This document shows positions 15,934 through 25,805 of a DNA stretch of 64,000 bases, one piece after another (positions within the stretch are counted from its first letter, which is position 1; every line of letters starts with the position of its first letter). The stretch is taken from the NCBI RefSeq assembly GCF_022810765.1, contig NZ_CP094494.1:1860001-1924000 (forward strand). The letters are read 5' to 3'. Under the pieces are notes generated by a model. It did no database searches. It was given only the letters and a program-made list of their open reading frames with translations, and had not been told where the DNA came from. This stretch comes from Winogradskyella sp. MH6 (GTDB lineage Bacteria > Bacteroidota > Bacteroidia > Flavobacteriales > Flavobacteriaceae). The position numbers and the translations under genes are program-made.

Positions 15934-17556
15934 TCTTAGCTATTTTTTGTTTGCCATCCGCTAGTTTAATTTTTAACAATAGTGTGGCATTGTAAGGTGA
16001 AATAGATTCAATAGAAAATCTACTAGCGTTAACAGATTTATTGAAGTATAACGTTCTTCCTAAAATATCGTAAACATCTATTGAAGCAATAGTTCCATAA
16101 TCTGACTTTACGGTTATTTTATCATTGTCCTCAAAAACACTTATACCGTTCAGAGTATCAAAATCATCTAAACCAAGTGTCGTGTTGGTAAATCTTAAGA
16201 TAAAGCGATCGTTAATAATTCCTGATTCACTTGTGAACGAGTAAGGTGATTCTTTAATGTTATGGATAGTGTCATTGAGTAGATCTTCAATAAAAATATC
16301 TTGATTGCTGTCATAGAATACACCTTGCAAGGTATTGATGGCTATGGTCTGTATTCCAGATTCTGAAATATTAAGACCAATCGGTACCTGATCGTTAACA
16401 TCAAAAGGTAATTGACGTCCTTGTATAAGGTATGCTTTTTCATCTATTAAGGAATAAAGGTCCAGTCCATTTCCAGTGGTGGTTGGCGCATCAAACATTC
16501 TGTCTTCGTCGTTAGTAGCACCATCAACATAGGCAACTAAAGTTGTATTGGACTGACCAGAAGGGTTCACGTAATCTAACCATATTCTGTTGGCCGCCGA
16601 ACCATCCATATCAGAAGGGTTGCTGGTTCTGTAAAACTGATCATTAGCATAAGCACTGCTTCTCATAGTATTATCGAAGGTCACAGTTTCGTTTGTTGTT
16701 GCTGCATCGGTCATTAGTACGAAGAATCCTTGTCCTGCACCAATATTTCCGTTAAACCCTGTTGGAGTCGACGTGCCACTAGAGTTATAAGCAATATAAT
16801 CAGCAACATCATAGTTGTACACGTAATCATCGTAGAAAGGGTCTGGTGCGATGGCAATATCAGTATCGTGAGTCCATAAATAAACACTACCTGTAATGTT
16901 GCCATTACCGGTATGTGTTAAAAAGTCTATAGCATCTATAGCTGAAGGGTAAGGGTTACCGATAAGGTTCCAGTTGTCATCATCACTGGTTACCATTAGG
17001 AGATCGTTTCCATAAGGGTTGTAGAAGTAATTTGCACCAGTGTATGTGCTTCGTTGAATGTTCTGGGTGATTTGTCCATTATTAGGTGTTCCAGAAAACG
17101 TAGCTGTAAAGTTAGAAGGTGTAGCAGTATGTCCTGTAGGGCCTTTTACGATATAGCCTTTGCCGATGTCCATTGGCCCAGAGTTATAGGCTTGCCATTC
17201 ACCATAATCCAAAGGTCCAGGTGGTCCAGGCACTCTATTTACAAATGGAAGCCACTCGTATTTATAGCCATTAGGTGTTCCTGGTGATACGTTTTGGATG
17301 TCGAAACTGGTAACTGGCGAAGACCAATACACATAATCGTTGACTCTGATGTTGGTGTCTCTGTCCATTGTAAAAGTACCATCTACGGTATTTGCAACAT
17401 CATCAACCTGGATTAAGCTAGCGCTATCTTCCATGTCGTATGTGCCACCAGTTTGTACATCAATAAAATTGACAATGGTTAATGTAGAGTTAGATTGTTG
17501 TGTCAATGTAGCACCGTTTTCAATGGTTAGGTTGAGGCCATTGCCATCGGTAGTGC
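15803..17556. repeat. 1754-bp direct repeat, copy A
   Basis: This copy is collinear with 19511-21264 (constant offset 3708 bp, no indels seen). It carries the 3' third of the small HExxH gene and the last 544 codons of the adjacent T9SS gene. Apart from two mismatches near 15825, I saw no difference up to about 16900. Isolated substitutions follow (about 16910, 16985, 17048), then clusters (17230-17260, 17350-17480), and similarity ends at 17556. Confidence 0.95.
15871..15902 (-). terminator. Terminator for the 1102-aa T9SS gene, lying inside the convergent gene's coding sequence
   Basis: On the minus strand: AAAGGCCTC, a T/A-rich loop, then GAGGTCTTTTTC. All 9 positions pair, with one G-U; on the plus strand the same position is an A-C mismatch. 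The hairpin begins 21 bp beyond the T9SS stop, so it fits that gene, although it lies within codons of the HExxH gene. Confidence 0.7.
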
Positions 17557-19231
17557 CGTCTATTATTGGATCATACCCTCCAGTGTCGGGTATTATTATA
17601 CAGTTTGTGTTCATAGGTACACCAATAGGTAGCCAATTGGTGTCTATATTCCAATCTGTATTACCTAATGTGCCGTTCCATAGTTTACCTATTATATAAT
17701 CGGCTTGATATCTAATGCTAGGATCACTAGGACATGCACCCCAGAAAGAATATACACCAGGTGTATTTGTATCAGTAAGCGGAGAGCCAACTACACCGAC
17801 AGGGTCAAAAGAAGAGCCGCTACCAATAGGTGTTCCGCCCACAGCTGTTGTATACCAATCTATGTCACCTGCTGGACCTGTTACAGTCCATGTAAATGGC
17901 CCAGTATGGGTAGTGCTACTAAATGAAAATTTTGTAGTAACCAAAGTGTAAGTTGTACCTGCTACAAGATTTGCTGTAATTTGAGGGTCTAGGTCGGGGC
18001 CATCGTCATCGTCACCAGCAATATACCCTGCAGAACAAGCTCCTGGTACAAATCCAGAAGCAGTTTCATATATGTATCCCATGGCATCAAAATAAGGGAC
18101 TGGTGTTTCCATTGCAAACACATAAGTTCCTGTGGTATCTACTGTGAAATCTACAGAAGTGTAATTTGATGTGTCAGTAGTGTCAAAAGAACATGGGTCG
18201 ATACTTGAAATAAATATTTCTGGCTGTAATGCAACACTATCTGTAGCTGCATTCAAATTTCCATTGATTGTATTTCCAATACTTAATAGACCTTGGCAAC
18301 TATATGTAGATGTTAATGGTTGACTTGCATCACCAGGACAATCTAAAGCTACTCCATAAACATCTGGAGGAATGGGTGAAGTAGCACAAATTCCAAATGC
18401 ACCTTGATTGTCATTACCATATTCCCAAAAACGTATATATATGGTTTCTCCTGGAGTTCTGCCTGTCAAGGTTATCATAGACATCAGTCCGTTGTCGCTA
18501 TCGTCGTCATCACACTCAATAAGTGTTAGATTCGCACAACTACCTGAGTAAAGAGCCATACCACTGTCTGTAATTCCAGAAGATTGAGTGTCAATAGTAA
18601 TTTCTCCTGAAGCATTTACAACAACTGAAAACCAAATATCACCTCCCGAGTAAGATGCACATCCTGGAGAAGGAACTCCTGAGCTACTTGAGGCACCAGA
18701 ATTGCTATATGCTGTATAACTACAGGTCGAAGTAGTTGTGAGTGGAATTGCATCAATACACTCATCATTACTTAATGGTGGTGGTGGGTCTGCAATTAGG
18801 GTTACAGTAATATCCCCTGTTTCATTGAAGGAAGGGGTAGTTGCACAATTATATTCATTAACCTGGATTCGGTAGTCTCCAGTGGATGGTGGTACAAAAT
18901 CAATTGAAGCCGCTGTGCCAGTACAAGCAGGGCCATTATCATCGTTATATGCAACAGAAGCACCTGCCACAGTTCTAATAGTCATTTGAGTGTCAACACC
19001 AGAGCCACAGTTTGATACTCTATATGTTGCGTTTGCTATCATGTTAGTCACTCTAAAATTATTTCTTCCTGCATTATTTAGTGGAGGATTACAGTAAATA
19101 GAATTACCAACAACAGTAGGTGCAGGTGTTGTGCATTGATCTGTTCCAAAAGAAGCACATTGCCCCATAACATTAGTCGTGAAGCCTAAAAAAATTATAA
19201 TCAGAGCTAGTAAAAATTTCTTCATAAGCAA
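15923..19231 (-). CDS. Giant secreted T9SS surface protein, 1102 aa
   Basis: An exported protein with signal peptide MLMKKFLLALIIIFLGFTTNVMG (the third residue, Met, is an alternative start). The N-terminal half (about 25-460) carries Asp/Cys-rich beta modules of the PPC-like kind, e.g. YRVSNCGSGVDTQM then STGDYRIQVNEY, repeated with ECDDDDSDNGLMS and GDDDDGPDLDPQI, probably Ca-binding. Residues about 505-560 hold a WNGTLGNTDWNIDTNWLPIG module. Residues 559-1102 are almost identical to the neighbour at 19631-23977. The C-terminal 80 residues (ISVFEDNDKITV..., IDVYDILGRTLYF, IAKIIF) are a type A T9SS sorting domain. It is presumably cell-surface anchored or released; its ligand is unknown. Confidence 0.88.
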   Translation of the reverse strand: MLMKKFLLALIIIFLGFTTNVMGQCASFGTDQCTTPAPTVVGNSIYCNPPLNNAGRNNFRVTNMIANATYRVSNCGSGVDTQMTIRTVAGASVAYNDDNGPACTGTAASIDFVPPSTGDYRIQVNEYNCATTPSFNETGDITVTLIADPPPPLSNDECIDAIPLTTTSTCSYTAYSNSGASSSSGVPSPGCASYSGGDIWFSVVVNASGEITIDTQSSGITDSGMALYSGSCANLTLIECDDDDSDNGLMSMITLTGRTPGETIYIRFWEYGNDNQGAFGICATSPIPPDVYGVALDCPGDASQPLTSTYSCQGLLSIGNTINGNLNAATDSVALQPEIFISSIDPCSFDTTDTSNYTSVDFTVDTTGTYVFAMETPVPYFDAMGYIYETASGFVPGACSAGYIAGDDDDGPDLDPQITANLVAGTTYTLVTTKFSFSSTTHTGPFTWTVTGPAGDIDWYTTAVGGTPIGSGSSFDPVGVVGSPLTDTNTPGVYSFWGACPSDPSIRYQADYIIGKLWNGTLGNTDWNIDTNWLPIGVPMNTNCIIIPDTGGYDPIIDGTTDGNGLNLTIENGATLTQQSNSTLTIVNFIDVQTGGTYDMEDSASLIQVDDVANTVDGTFTMDRDTNIRVNDYVYWSSPVTSFDIQNVSPGTPNGYKYEWLPFVNRVPGPPGPLDYGEWQAYNSGPMDIGKGYIVKGPTGHTATPSNFTATFSGTPNNGQITQNIQRSTYTGANYFYNPYGNDLLMVTSDDDNWNLIGNPYPSAIDAIDFLTHTGNGNITGSVYLWTHDTDIAIAPDPFYDDYVYNYDVADYIAYNSSGTSTPTGFNGNIGAGQGFFVLMTDAATTNETVTFDNTMRSSAYANDQFYRTSNPSDMDGSAANRIWLDYVNPSGQSNTTLVAYVDGATNDEDRMFDAPTTTGNGLDLYSLIDEKAYLIQGRQLPFDVNDQVPIGLNISESGIQTIAINTLQGVFYDSNQDIFIEDLLNDTIHNIKESPYSFTSESGIINDRFILRFTNTTLGLDDFDTLNGISVFEDNDKITVKSDYGTIASIDVYDILGRTLYFNKSVNASRFSIESISPYNATLLLKIKLADGKQKIAKIIF

Positions 19232-19510
19232 AAGCGTTGAAATTTAGAATTACTAGTTTTACGGTTTCTAGTAAATTCATTTTATCTTATGTGGTTATTC
19301 AATATTGAATAACCACAAACGTTGGTTGGTTACCATGAAGAAAGGTTAGTATATAATTATACCAAGGAGCTGGTAAGATTATGTTGTAAATAGAAGATTA
19401 TGTGGGGATTATGGGTAAATGTAAAAAAAATAAAATTAATTTAACATTTTATTAAATAAATTATTAAGAAAATAGGTGTTGTGTTGAGAATAACTTGAGC
19501 TGTTGGTTGT
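19232..19510. other. Intergenic region between the two T9SS genes
   Basis: AT-rich, no ORF. It should contain the promoter of the 1102-aa gene, but no TAnnTTTG box was found on the minus strand. An imperfect palindrome (TGGTTATTCAATATTGAATAACCA, about 19291-19314) is visible and might be an operator. The junction with repeat copy B is at 19511. Confidence 0.5.
19291..19314 (-). promoter_or_regulatory. Palindrome upstream of the 1102-aa T9SS gene
   Basis: A 24-bp perfect palindrome: half-site TGGTTATTCAAT followed by its inverse complement ATTGAATAACCA. It is centred about 71 bp upstream of the ATG. The symmetry suggests a dimeric regulator site; there is no T-tract on either side to suggest a terminator. 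Confidence 0.45.
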
Positions 19511-19641
19511 TAAAATACAGAAACAGGCAATTGACCTACCGAAACATATCATTTGAACGTGAGGCATGTATAAATGAAAAAGACCTCGATTATTTAAAAA
19601 AGAGGCCTTTTTGGAATTTTGTAAAGTATTTTAAAAAATAA
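19511..19641 (+). pseudogene. 3' remnant of the HExxH gene
   Basis: Matches 15803-15933 with two substitutions (AATTGACC for AATTAGCC), in frame to the same stop. It encodes only the tail from KYRNRQLTYRNISFEREACI onward and lacks the HExxH motif and start. It exists only because the duplication carried it along; its retained function is probably the minus-strand terminator it contains. Confidence 0.85.
19579..19610 (-). terminator. Terminator for the 1448-aa T9SS gene (duplicated copy)
   Basis: The same hairpin as at 15871-15902, 21 bp beyond the stop of the 1448-aa gene, within the HExxH gene remnant. Confidence 0.65.
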
Positions 19642-22600
19642 TCTTAGCTATTTTTTGTTTGCCATCCGCTAGTTTAATTTTTAACAATAGTGTGGCATTG
19701 TAAGGTGAAATAGATTCAATAGAAAATCTACTAGCGTTAACAGATTTATTGAAGTATAACGTTCTTCCTAAAATATCGTAAACATCTATTGAAGCAATAG
19801 TTCCATAATCTGACTTTACGGTTATTTTATCATTGTCCTCAAAAACACTTATACCGTTCAGAGTATCAAAATCATCTAAACCAAGTGTCGTGTTGGTAAA
19901 TCTTAAGATAAAGCGATCGTTAATAATTCCTGATTCACTTGTGAACGAGTAAGGTGATTCTTTAATGTTATGGATAGTGTCATTGAGTAGATCTTCAATA
20001 AAAATATCTTGATTGCTGTCATAGAATACACCTTGCAAGGTATTGATGGCTATGGTCTGTATTCCAGATTCTGAAATATTAAGACCAATCGGTACCTGAT
20101 CGTTAACATCAAAAGGTAATTGACGTCCTTGTATAAGGTATGCTTTTTCATCTATTAAGGAATAAAGGTCCAGTCCATTTCCAGTGGTGGTTGGCGCATC
20201 AAACATTCTGTCTTCGTCGTTAGTAGCACCATCAACATAGGCAACTAAAGTTGTATTGGACTGACCAGAAGGGTTCACGTAATCTAACCATATTCTGTTG
20301 GCCGCCGAACCATCCATATCAGAAGGGTTGCTGGTTCTGTAAAACTGATCATTAGCATAAGCACTGCTTCTCATAGTATTATCGAAGGTCACAGTTTCGT
20401 TTGTTGTTGCTGCATCGGTCATTAGTACGAAGAATCCTTGTCCTGCACCAATATTTCCGTTAAACCCTGTTGGAGTCGACGTGCCACTAGAGTTATAAGC
20501 AATATAATCAGCAACATCATAGTTGTACACGTAATCATCGTAGAAAGGGTCTGGTGCGATGGCAATATCAGTATCGTGAGTCCATAAATAAACACTACCT
20601 GTAATGTTGCCATTACCAGTATGTGTTAAAAAGTCTATAGCATCTATAGCTGAAGGGTAAGGGTTACCGATAAGGTTCCAGTTGTCATCATCGCTGGTTA
20701 CCATTAGGAGATCGTTTCCATAAGGGTTGTAGAAGTAATTTGCACCAGTGTATGTACTTCGTTGAATGTTCTGGGTGATTTGTCCATTATTAGGTGTTCC
20801 AGAAAACGTAGCTGTAAAGTTAGAGGGTGTGGCAGTATGTCCTGTAGGGCCTTTTACGATATAGCCTTTGCCGATGTCCATTGGCCCGGAGTTATAGGCT
20901 TGCCATTCACCATAATCCAAAGGTCCAGGTGGTCCAGGTAGTCTTGTTACGAATGGAAGCCACTGGTATTTATAGCCATTAGGTGTTCCTGGTGATACGT
21001 TTTGGATGTCGAAACTGGTAACTGGCGAAGACCAATACACATAATCGTTGACTCTGATGTTTGTGTTTCTGTCCATTGTAAAAGTGCCATCTACCGTATT
21101 TGCTACATCATCAACTTGGATTAAGCTAGCGCTATCTTCTATGTCGTATTCGCCACCGGTTTCAACATCTATAAAGTTTACTATAGTCAACGTAGAATTA
21201 GATAGTTGTGTCAATGTAGCACCGTTTTCAATGGTTAGGTTGAGGCCATTGCCATCGGTAGTGCTTGGGATAATAGGATTAGTGCCAGTATTTCTTATGT
21301 AGATACAATTGTCGCTTGTTGGTATACCATTTGGTGACCAATTAGCAGCTGTGTCCCAGTCGGAATTTACAGAGCCGTTCCAAATTTTACTATTGTTAGT
21401 AATTGTAATGTCTTTGTTTATGGTACAACCGTTAGATAAGGTTGCATTAGCAGTAAACGTAAAATTGCTCATGTTTAACTGTGCTAATGTAGGCTTTACA
21501 AATACTGAGGCAGCTGGAGATCCTGGTGTGTAAGGAATTGTAGTAGCAGCATCAGTGTATGCATCTACTGTGCCTGTCCATGTAAAGGAGGGGTTTAGAG
21601 GTCTGTTTCCAAATAATTGAACATTATCTATGGCAACGCCATCCATCCATCCTGCGTAGTAATCTATAGTTATTCTTAGGTTAGGCTCATTTACGTAAGC
21701 AGATAAGTCAATATTTATGTTGTCAAAATTTGTTCCTATACCAACATCATAATCAATATCTTGAATTAGATTGTAGTTTGTGCCACCATCTGTTGATACG
21801 TAAACTAAAACATTGTCTGGATTAGATGTTGCAGAATATTTAGAGAAATACATATCAAAACTCAAAGTTAAATCTGTGAAGTTTGATGAGTCTAATACAG
21901 GTGACTCTAGATATGTCCATACGTAACCTGATGAAGGATTTATATCTGAAGTCGCCATCACAAATTGATTGGTTCCAAATCCTGAAGAAATAGCAGGATA
22001 CCATACTTGTTGATTGGGAACAAAAGTACTTGTTCTATTTTGCCATTGCGTCATAGCATCTTCAGCGGGACTGTTATTTATAAAATTAATTACATTAAAC
22101 ACACCTGTTCCTCCACTTTCAAAATCTTCATCAATCAAATAAGCAACTTCTGTACTGCCACTAGCAGCAATTTCTATAACATCATTACTGCCACATATTA
22201 TTGGTGTAGCGGGTGTTATTGTTAGTTCGGTAATAGGGTTTAATGTCGCTGTAACCGCAATCCTTTTAAGAGACTCACAAGACCCATCAGTAGCAGTAAC
22301 CCAATAGGTTGTTGTGGCTGAAATATTAGGCGAAAAAGTAGCTGAAGTAGCAATAGGAGAGCCACCAGTTTCATTAGCATACCAATAAAAATCAGTAGCA
22401 GAAGCATTACCGGTTACGGATAATGTTGCAGAGCCTGGTCCACATGTGCTACCTTCAGAAATACTGGTAATTTGAGCAGTACAACTTTGAACAACAGTAA
22501 ACAAATAATCTTCAGCCTCACCGTAGTCTGTGTAATCATTATTTGGACCAGAAAAGTCATAATTTATAAAAGTTTCGCAGGAAGTATAATCATATGATCC

Positions 22601-23977
22601 TAGCTCAGTTCCAAAACGATCATTATAGGCATTATTAAAACGTATACGTATTCTATAATCACCTATGGGTTGATTGGTCGGAATTACAAATCCAAATGTT
22701 GTAGTTGCAGTTAATACGCCACCAGAGTCATATACTAACTCTGTAGTATTATCAAATAGTCCATCTTTGTCCCAGTCTACCCAAGCTTTATATCTACCTC
22801 TAGCAGTGTTGGATCCTACATAGATATTAATACCTTGTCCTTGCGCTTGAACACTATTAGCTATTGAGGTGGTAAAATCTTGGTATCCAGATGGAGCAGA
22901 AGAAAATCCGTTAGATATATTATTAATATCATTAAGAGTTCCCAAAAATTGTACATCGTCTATATATAATGTTCCTGGTGAATTTTGAGTTAACGGAGTA
23001 CAATAAATAGAGTTGGTTGTTGTGTCATTTCCAGATAATGGAGAAACTACATTGTATGTTGGTCCACCAGAACAAAGAGAATTATATGAATAGACAAAAA
23101 CATAATAAGTTGTGTTGGCATTAAGGCCAGTAGCAGTAAAGCTAGTATCAGAATCAATATCTACGACAGTTCCTGTGCCAATAGTATCCCCAATGTTGTA
23201 TGTGGTTCCATCAACAGGTGTTGGTGGTGTGGCATTAGTACTTATCAACACTAAGTAGTTGTCTGGAATAGGTGCTGCGTTATTAAAAGATCCAATTATA
23301 GTGTTGTTTGTTGGTGTAAGATTCAATCCTGTAGGTTGGTTTGGTGTAGTACAAGCAGATAGAGGTGTTCCTTTTACATCAATATCATCAACAATAAAAC
23401 CAGGGAAGCTTCCAAGAGAACTATCATTATTCCAACCAAAGGCTAAGTAAAAAATTTGACCATCTAAAACAGATAAGTCGAGGTTTGTAACATTCTGAAC
23501 AGTGTTTTGACCTTGGTAAACACCAGGAAGTGTGGACCAGTTTGTTGCATCTAGAGAATATAAAACCGAACCATAGTCAAAACCCGTTTCACCTTCACAT
23601 ATCCAATTGAAATCTAGAGTTAAGTTAGTAAAATTGGTTGCGTCTATTGGAGTAGTGTGATAAACAAAAGTACTGGCAACTCTAGTAGTTCTGTACTCTG
23701 GTAGAGTTCCAGAAGTAACAGGCGTGTTAATACTAACAGCCATAGAGTAAATTCCAGAAATAACATTACATCTGGTATTATCAAAAACCCAAAAATAATT
23801 GTTGTTTGTTGGAGGTGTTGTTGTAAACTGACCATTTTGCCAATTGATATATGGGCTAGCAATGTTCTCTGGTCCTGCTGCAGATTCAAAATCCTCCGCA
23901 AAAATTGTAACTTGCGCATCTACATTAGTAAAAACGAATACTAACAAGAATGATAATAAACATAATTTTTTTGTCAT
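19631..23977 (-). CDS. Giant modular secreted T9SS adhesin-like protein, 1448 aa
   Basis: Signal peptide MTKKLCLLSFLLVFVFTNVDA. Modules in order: a cleaved-adhesin/choice-of-anchor-like domain (about 20-205), an FN3-like domain (about 212-320, CTTPNQPTGLNLTPTNN), a GEVED domain (about 385-492, WVDWDKDGLFDNTTE to YGEAEDYLFTV), an Ig-like domain (about 495-578, DFYWYANETGGSPI), a second anchor-type domain (about 600-790), a WNGSVNSDWDTAANWSPNG module, then 544 residues (905-1448) nearly identical to the neighbouring T9SS protein, ending in the type A sorting domain. No catalytic motif is evident. It is upstream of and parallel to the 1102-aa gene, separated by 399 bp with its own terminator, so the two are probably separate transcripts. 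Confidence 0.88.
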   Translation of the reverse strand: MTKKLCLLSFLLVFVFTNVDAQVTIFAEDFESAAGPENIASPYINWQNGQFTTTPPTNNNYFWVFDNTRCNVISGIYSMAVSINTPVTSGTLPEYRTTRVASTFVYHTTPIDATNFTNLTLDFNWICEGETGFDYGSVLYSLDATNWSTLPGVYQGQNTVQNVTNLDLSVLDGQIFYLAFGWNNDSSLGSFPGFIVDDIDVKGTPLSACTTPNQPTGLNLTPTNNTIIGSFNNAAPIPDNYLVLISTNATPPTPVDGTTYNIGDTIGTGTVVDIDSDTSFTATGLNANTTYYVFVYSYNSLCSGGPTYNVVSPLSGNDTTTNSIYCTPLTQNSPGTLYIDDVQFLGTLNDINNISNGFSSAPSGYQDFTTSIANSVQAQGQGINIYVGSNTARGRYKAWVDWDKDGLFDNTTELVYDSGGVLTATTTFGFVIPTNQPIGDYRIRIRFNNAYNDRFGTELGSYDYTSCETFINYDFSGPNNDYTDYGEAEDYLFTVVQSCTAQITSISEGSTCGPGSATLSVTGNASATDFYWYANETGGSPIATSATFSPNISATTTYWVTATDGSCESLKRIAVTATLNPITELTITPATPIICGSNDVIEIAASGSTEVAYLIDEDFESGGTGVFNVINFINNSPAEDAMTQWQNRTSTFVPNQQVWYPAISSGFGTNQFVMATSDINPSSGYVWTYLESPVLDSSNFTDLTLSFDMYFSKYSATSNPDNVLVYVSTDGGTNYNLIQDIDYDVGIGTNFDNINIDLSAYVNEPNLRITIDYYAGWMDGVAIDNVQLFGNRPLNPSFTWTGTVDAYTDAATTIPYTPGSPAASVFVKPTLAQLNMSNFTFTANATLSNGCTINKDITITNNSKIWNGSVNSDWDTAANWSPNGIPTSDNCIYIRNTGTNPIIPSTTDGNGLNLTIENGATLTQLSNSTLTIVNFIDVETGGEYDIEDSASLIQVDDVANTVDGTFTMDRNTNIRVNDYVYWSSPVTSFDIQNVSPGTPNGYKYQWLPFVTRLPGPPGPLDYGEWQAYNSGPMDIGKGYIVKGPTGHTATPSNFTATFSGTPNNGQITQNIQRSTYTGANYFYNPYGNDLLMVTSDDDNWNLIGNPYPSAIDAIDFLTHTGNGNITGSVYLWTHDTDIAIAPDPFYDDYVYNYDVADYIAYNSSGTSTPTGFNGNIGAGQGFFVLMTDAATTNETVTFDNTMRSSAYANDQFYRTSNPSDMDGSAANRIWLDYVNPSGQSNTTLVAYVDGATNDEDRMFDAPTTTGNGLDLYSLIDEKAYLIQGRQLPFDVNDQVPIGLNISESGIQTIAINTLQGVFYDSNQDIFIEDLLNDTIHNIKESPYSFTSESGIINDRFILRFTNTTLGLDDFDTLNGISVFEDNDKITVKSDYGTIASIDVYDILGRTLYFNKSVNASRFSIESISPYNATLLLKIKLADGKQKIAKIIF

Positions 23978-24064
23978 AAGCCTGTTTGTAGGGTAGGTAT
24001 TAAGTGCTTATAAGTAGATTTGAGTATAAGGGCATAATATTAGGCTAATGTAAACAAAGTCAAT

Positions 24065-24991
24065 ATGTTAATGTTTGTTCTTAATTGGAATATCGATAAA
24101 GTGTTTTGTTCAATGGATGAAATAATTTTATATGCAAATAATAATGTTGTAATGCGAAGGGAAGATCTCATCCATCCTTTCATTTCAGGAAATAAATACA
24201 GAAAGCTTAAATACAATCTTCAAAAAGCAAAAGCGCTTAATAAAAATACACTCTTAACATTTGGAGGTGCGTATTCTAATCATATTGCAGCGACCGCTTA
24301 TGCAGGCAAATCTTATGGTTTTAAGACTATAGGAATTATTAGAGGAGAGGAGCTCAAAGACAAGGTGGAGTCTAACCCAACCTTAAAGTTTGCAAAATCT
24401 TGTGGTATGCAATTTAAGTTTGTGACAAGAGAAGCGTATAGGAATAAATTAGAAAACGATTTTATTGAAAACCTTAAATTAGAATTTGGTGATTTTTATT
24501 TGGTGCCAGAAGGTGGTACAAATCAACTAGCAGTAAAAGGATGTGAAGAAATTTTGAATATTGATGATGAATGTTTTGATTTTATCTGTTGTTGTGTCGG
24601 TACAGGTGGCACGATTTCTGGGTTGATAAATACATCAAAACCTCATCAGAAAATATTAGGTTTTCCTGCTCTGAAAGGTGATTTTATCCGAGAGGATATT
24701 CGTAAATTTGCAAAAAAAGAGAACTGGGACTTAATAACGGATTACCATTTTGGCGGTTATGGAAAAATAAAGCCAGAATTGATTACGTTTATTAATGACT
24801 TTAAAAGAAAGTATAATGTTCTATTAGATCCTGTTTATACAGGTAAAATGATGTATGGTATTTTTGATTTGATTGAAAAACAATTTTTTCCTGAAGAAGC
24901 AAAAATATTAGCAATACACACAGGTGGTTTGCAAGGTATAGATGGAATGAATATAAAACTGAAACAAAAAGGATGGCCTCAAATAGAATAA
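24065..24991 (+). CDS. PLP-dependent ACC deaminase / D-cysteine desulfhydrase family enzyme
   Basis: A 308-residue fold-type II PLP enzyme. The Schiff-base lysine is Lys44 in SGNKYRKLKYNL, the cofactor-stacking segment is GGAYSNHIAATAYAGK, and the phosphate-binding loop is CVGTGGTISG. The family covers 1-aminocyclopropane-1-carboxylate deaminase and D-cysteine desulfhydrase; most non-plant-associated members are amino-acid desulfhydrases, so the substrate is open. ATG at 24065 is kept, but Met3 (24071) or Met17 (24113) are possible; the NWNIDKVF segment aligns with the usual N-terminus, favouring the longer forms. The end overlaps the next gene by 19 bp. Confidence 0.85.
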   Translation: MLMFVLNWNIDKVFCSMDEIILYANNNVVMRREDLIHPFISGNKYRKLKYNLQKAKALNKNTLLTFGGAYSNHIAATAYAGKSYGFKTIGIIRGEELKDKVESNPTLKFAKSCGMQFKFVTREAYRNKLENDFIENLKLEFGDFYLVPEGGTNQLAVKGCEEILNIDDECFDFICCCVGTGGTISGLINTSKPHQKILGFPALKGDFIREDIRKFAKKENWDLITDYHFGGYGKIKPELITFINDFKRKYNVLLDPVYTGKMMYGIFDLIEKQFFPEEAKILAIHTGGLQGIDGMNIKLKQKGWPQIE

Positions 24992-25803
24992 AAATCAATT
25001 TTAAATATGTAGTCTTAGTAATGGCTATGGTTGCATTTTCATGTGGACCAAAAAAAGGTATTGTAACTAAAAAAAAGCAACAAAAAGAAAAGACCAAGAC
25101 TGTAGAAGTTGTAGAAACTAAAGAAATTGATAAAGTAGAAACTTCCGAAAAAGAAGTAGAAGTTAAACCGCCTACCTCTACAGCATTATATATTGAAACT
25201 TACTCAGAAATTGCTAAAGATGAAATGCGCAAATACAAGATACCTGCTAGTATTACATTAGCTCAAGGAATTCTCGAATCGGCATCTGGAAAAGGGCGGC
25301 TTGCTGTTAAGGCAAATAACCATTTTGGGATTAAATGCCACGGTTGGACAGGTGCAAAAATTTATCACGATGATGACAGTTTACAAGAGTGTTTTAGAAA
25401 ATACCGAGAAGCAAAATCTTCTTACGAAGACCATTCGAAATTTTTAACAGGAAGAGGTAGATACGCGGATTTGTTTAAATTAAAACAAGATGATTATAAA
25501 GGCTGGGCAAGAGGTTTAAAAAAAGCAGGTTATGCTACCGATAGAAAATATCCAGATAAGCTTATAGGTTTAATAGAGCGCTATAAGTTGTATGAATACG
25601 ATCAGGAAGTATTAGGTTCAAAAGAAGAAACCGTTAAAATTGTTAGAGTTAATAGCGGAACAACAATACATATTGTTGCAAAAGGAGATACATTGTATTC
25701 CTTGTCTAAGCGTTACAATACTACTGTAGATGCCATAAAAAGTATGAACAGATTAAGTTCTAATGCACTTGCTATAGGTCAAGAATTAAAGATTCCAAAT
25801 TAA
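24973..25803 (+). CDS. LysM-glucosaminidase lipoprotein (GH73-type)
   Basis: A 276-residue envelope peptidoglycan hydrolase. It has a lipoprotein-like signal ([19 protein letters not shown], lipobox AFSC), a Lys/Glu-rich linker (about 30-65), and a glucosaminidase domain (about 70-215) with [14 protein letters not shown], whose Glu is the expected catalytic acid, and [13 protein letters not shown]-terminal LysM (about 228-275: [19 protein letters not shown], then [12 protein letters not shown]) binds glycan. The start at 24973 lies inside the end of the preceding gene, and hemL begins 2 bp after the stop, so three unrelated genes share a transcript. Confidence 0.9.
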   Translation: MASNRIKINFKYVVLVMAMVAFSCGPKKGIVTKKKQQKEKTKTVEVVETKEIDKVETSEKEVEVKPPTSTALYIETYSEIAKDEMRKYKIPASITLAQGILESASGKGRLAVKANNHFGIKCHGWTGAKIYHDDDSLQECFRKYREAKSSYEDHSKFLTGRGRYADLFKLKQDDYKGWARGLKKAGYATDRKYPDKLIGLIERYKLYEYDQEVLGSKEETVKIVRVNSGTTIHIVAKGDTLYSLSKRYNTTVDAIKSMNRLSSNALAIGQELKIPN

Positions 25804-25805
25804 AT

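Larger units (their letters stand above)
19511..21264. repeat. 1754-bp direct repeat, copy B
   Basis: Second copy of the repeat at 15803-17556. It supplies the end of the 1448-aa T9SS protein plus a truncated remnant of the HExxH gene downstream of it. The left junction (19511) is sharp, within TTAAAATACAG; the right end fades at 21264 in the codons for TTDGNGLNLTIENG. Confidence 0.95.

Noticed and set aside
16714..16905. Minus-strand 63-codon frame, identical at 20422-20613
   Set aside because: It lies in another frame inside the T9SS genes; its identity simply reflects the repeat.
17340..17951. Plus-strand open frames inside the T9SS repeat
   Set aside because: They mirror the T9SS coding sequence and recur only because the repeat does; no start signal or domain.
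15803..21264. IS element or transposon as cause of the repeat
   Set aside because: No transposase, no terminal inverted repeats and no target duplication at 15803 or 19511; homologous duplication is simpler.
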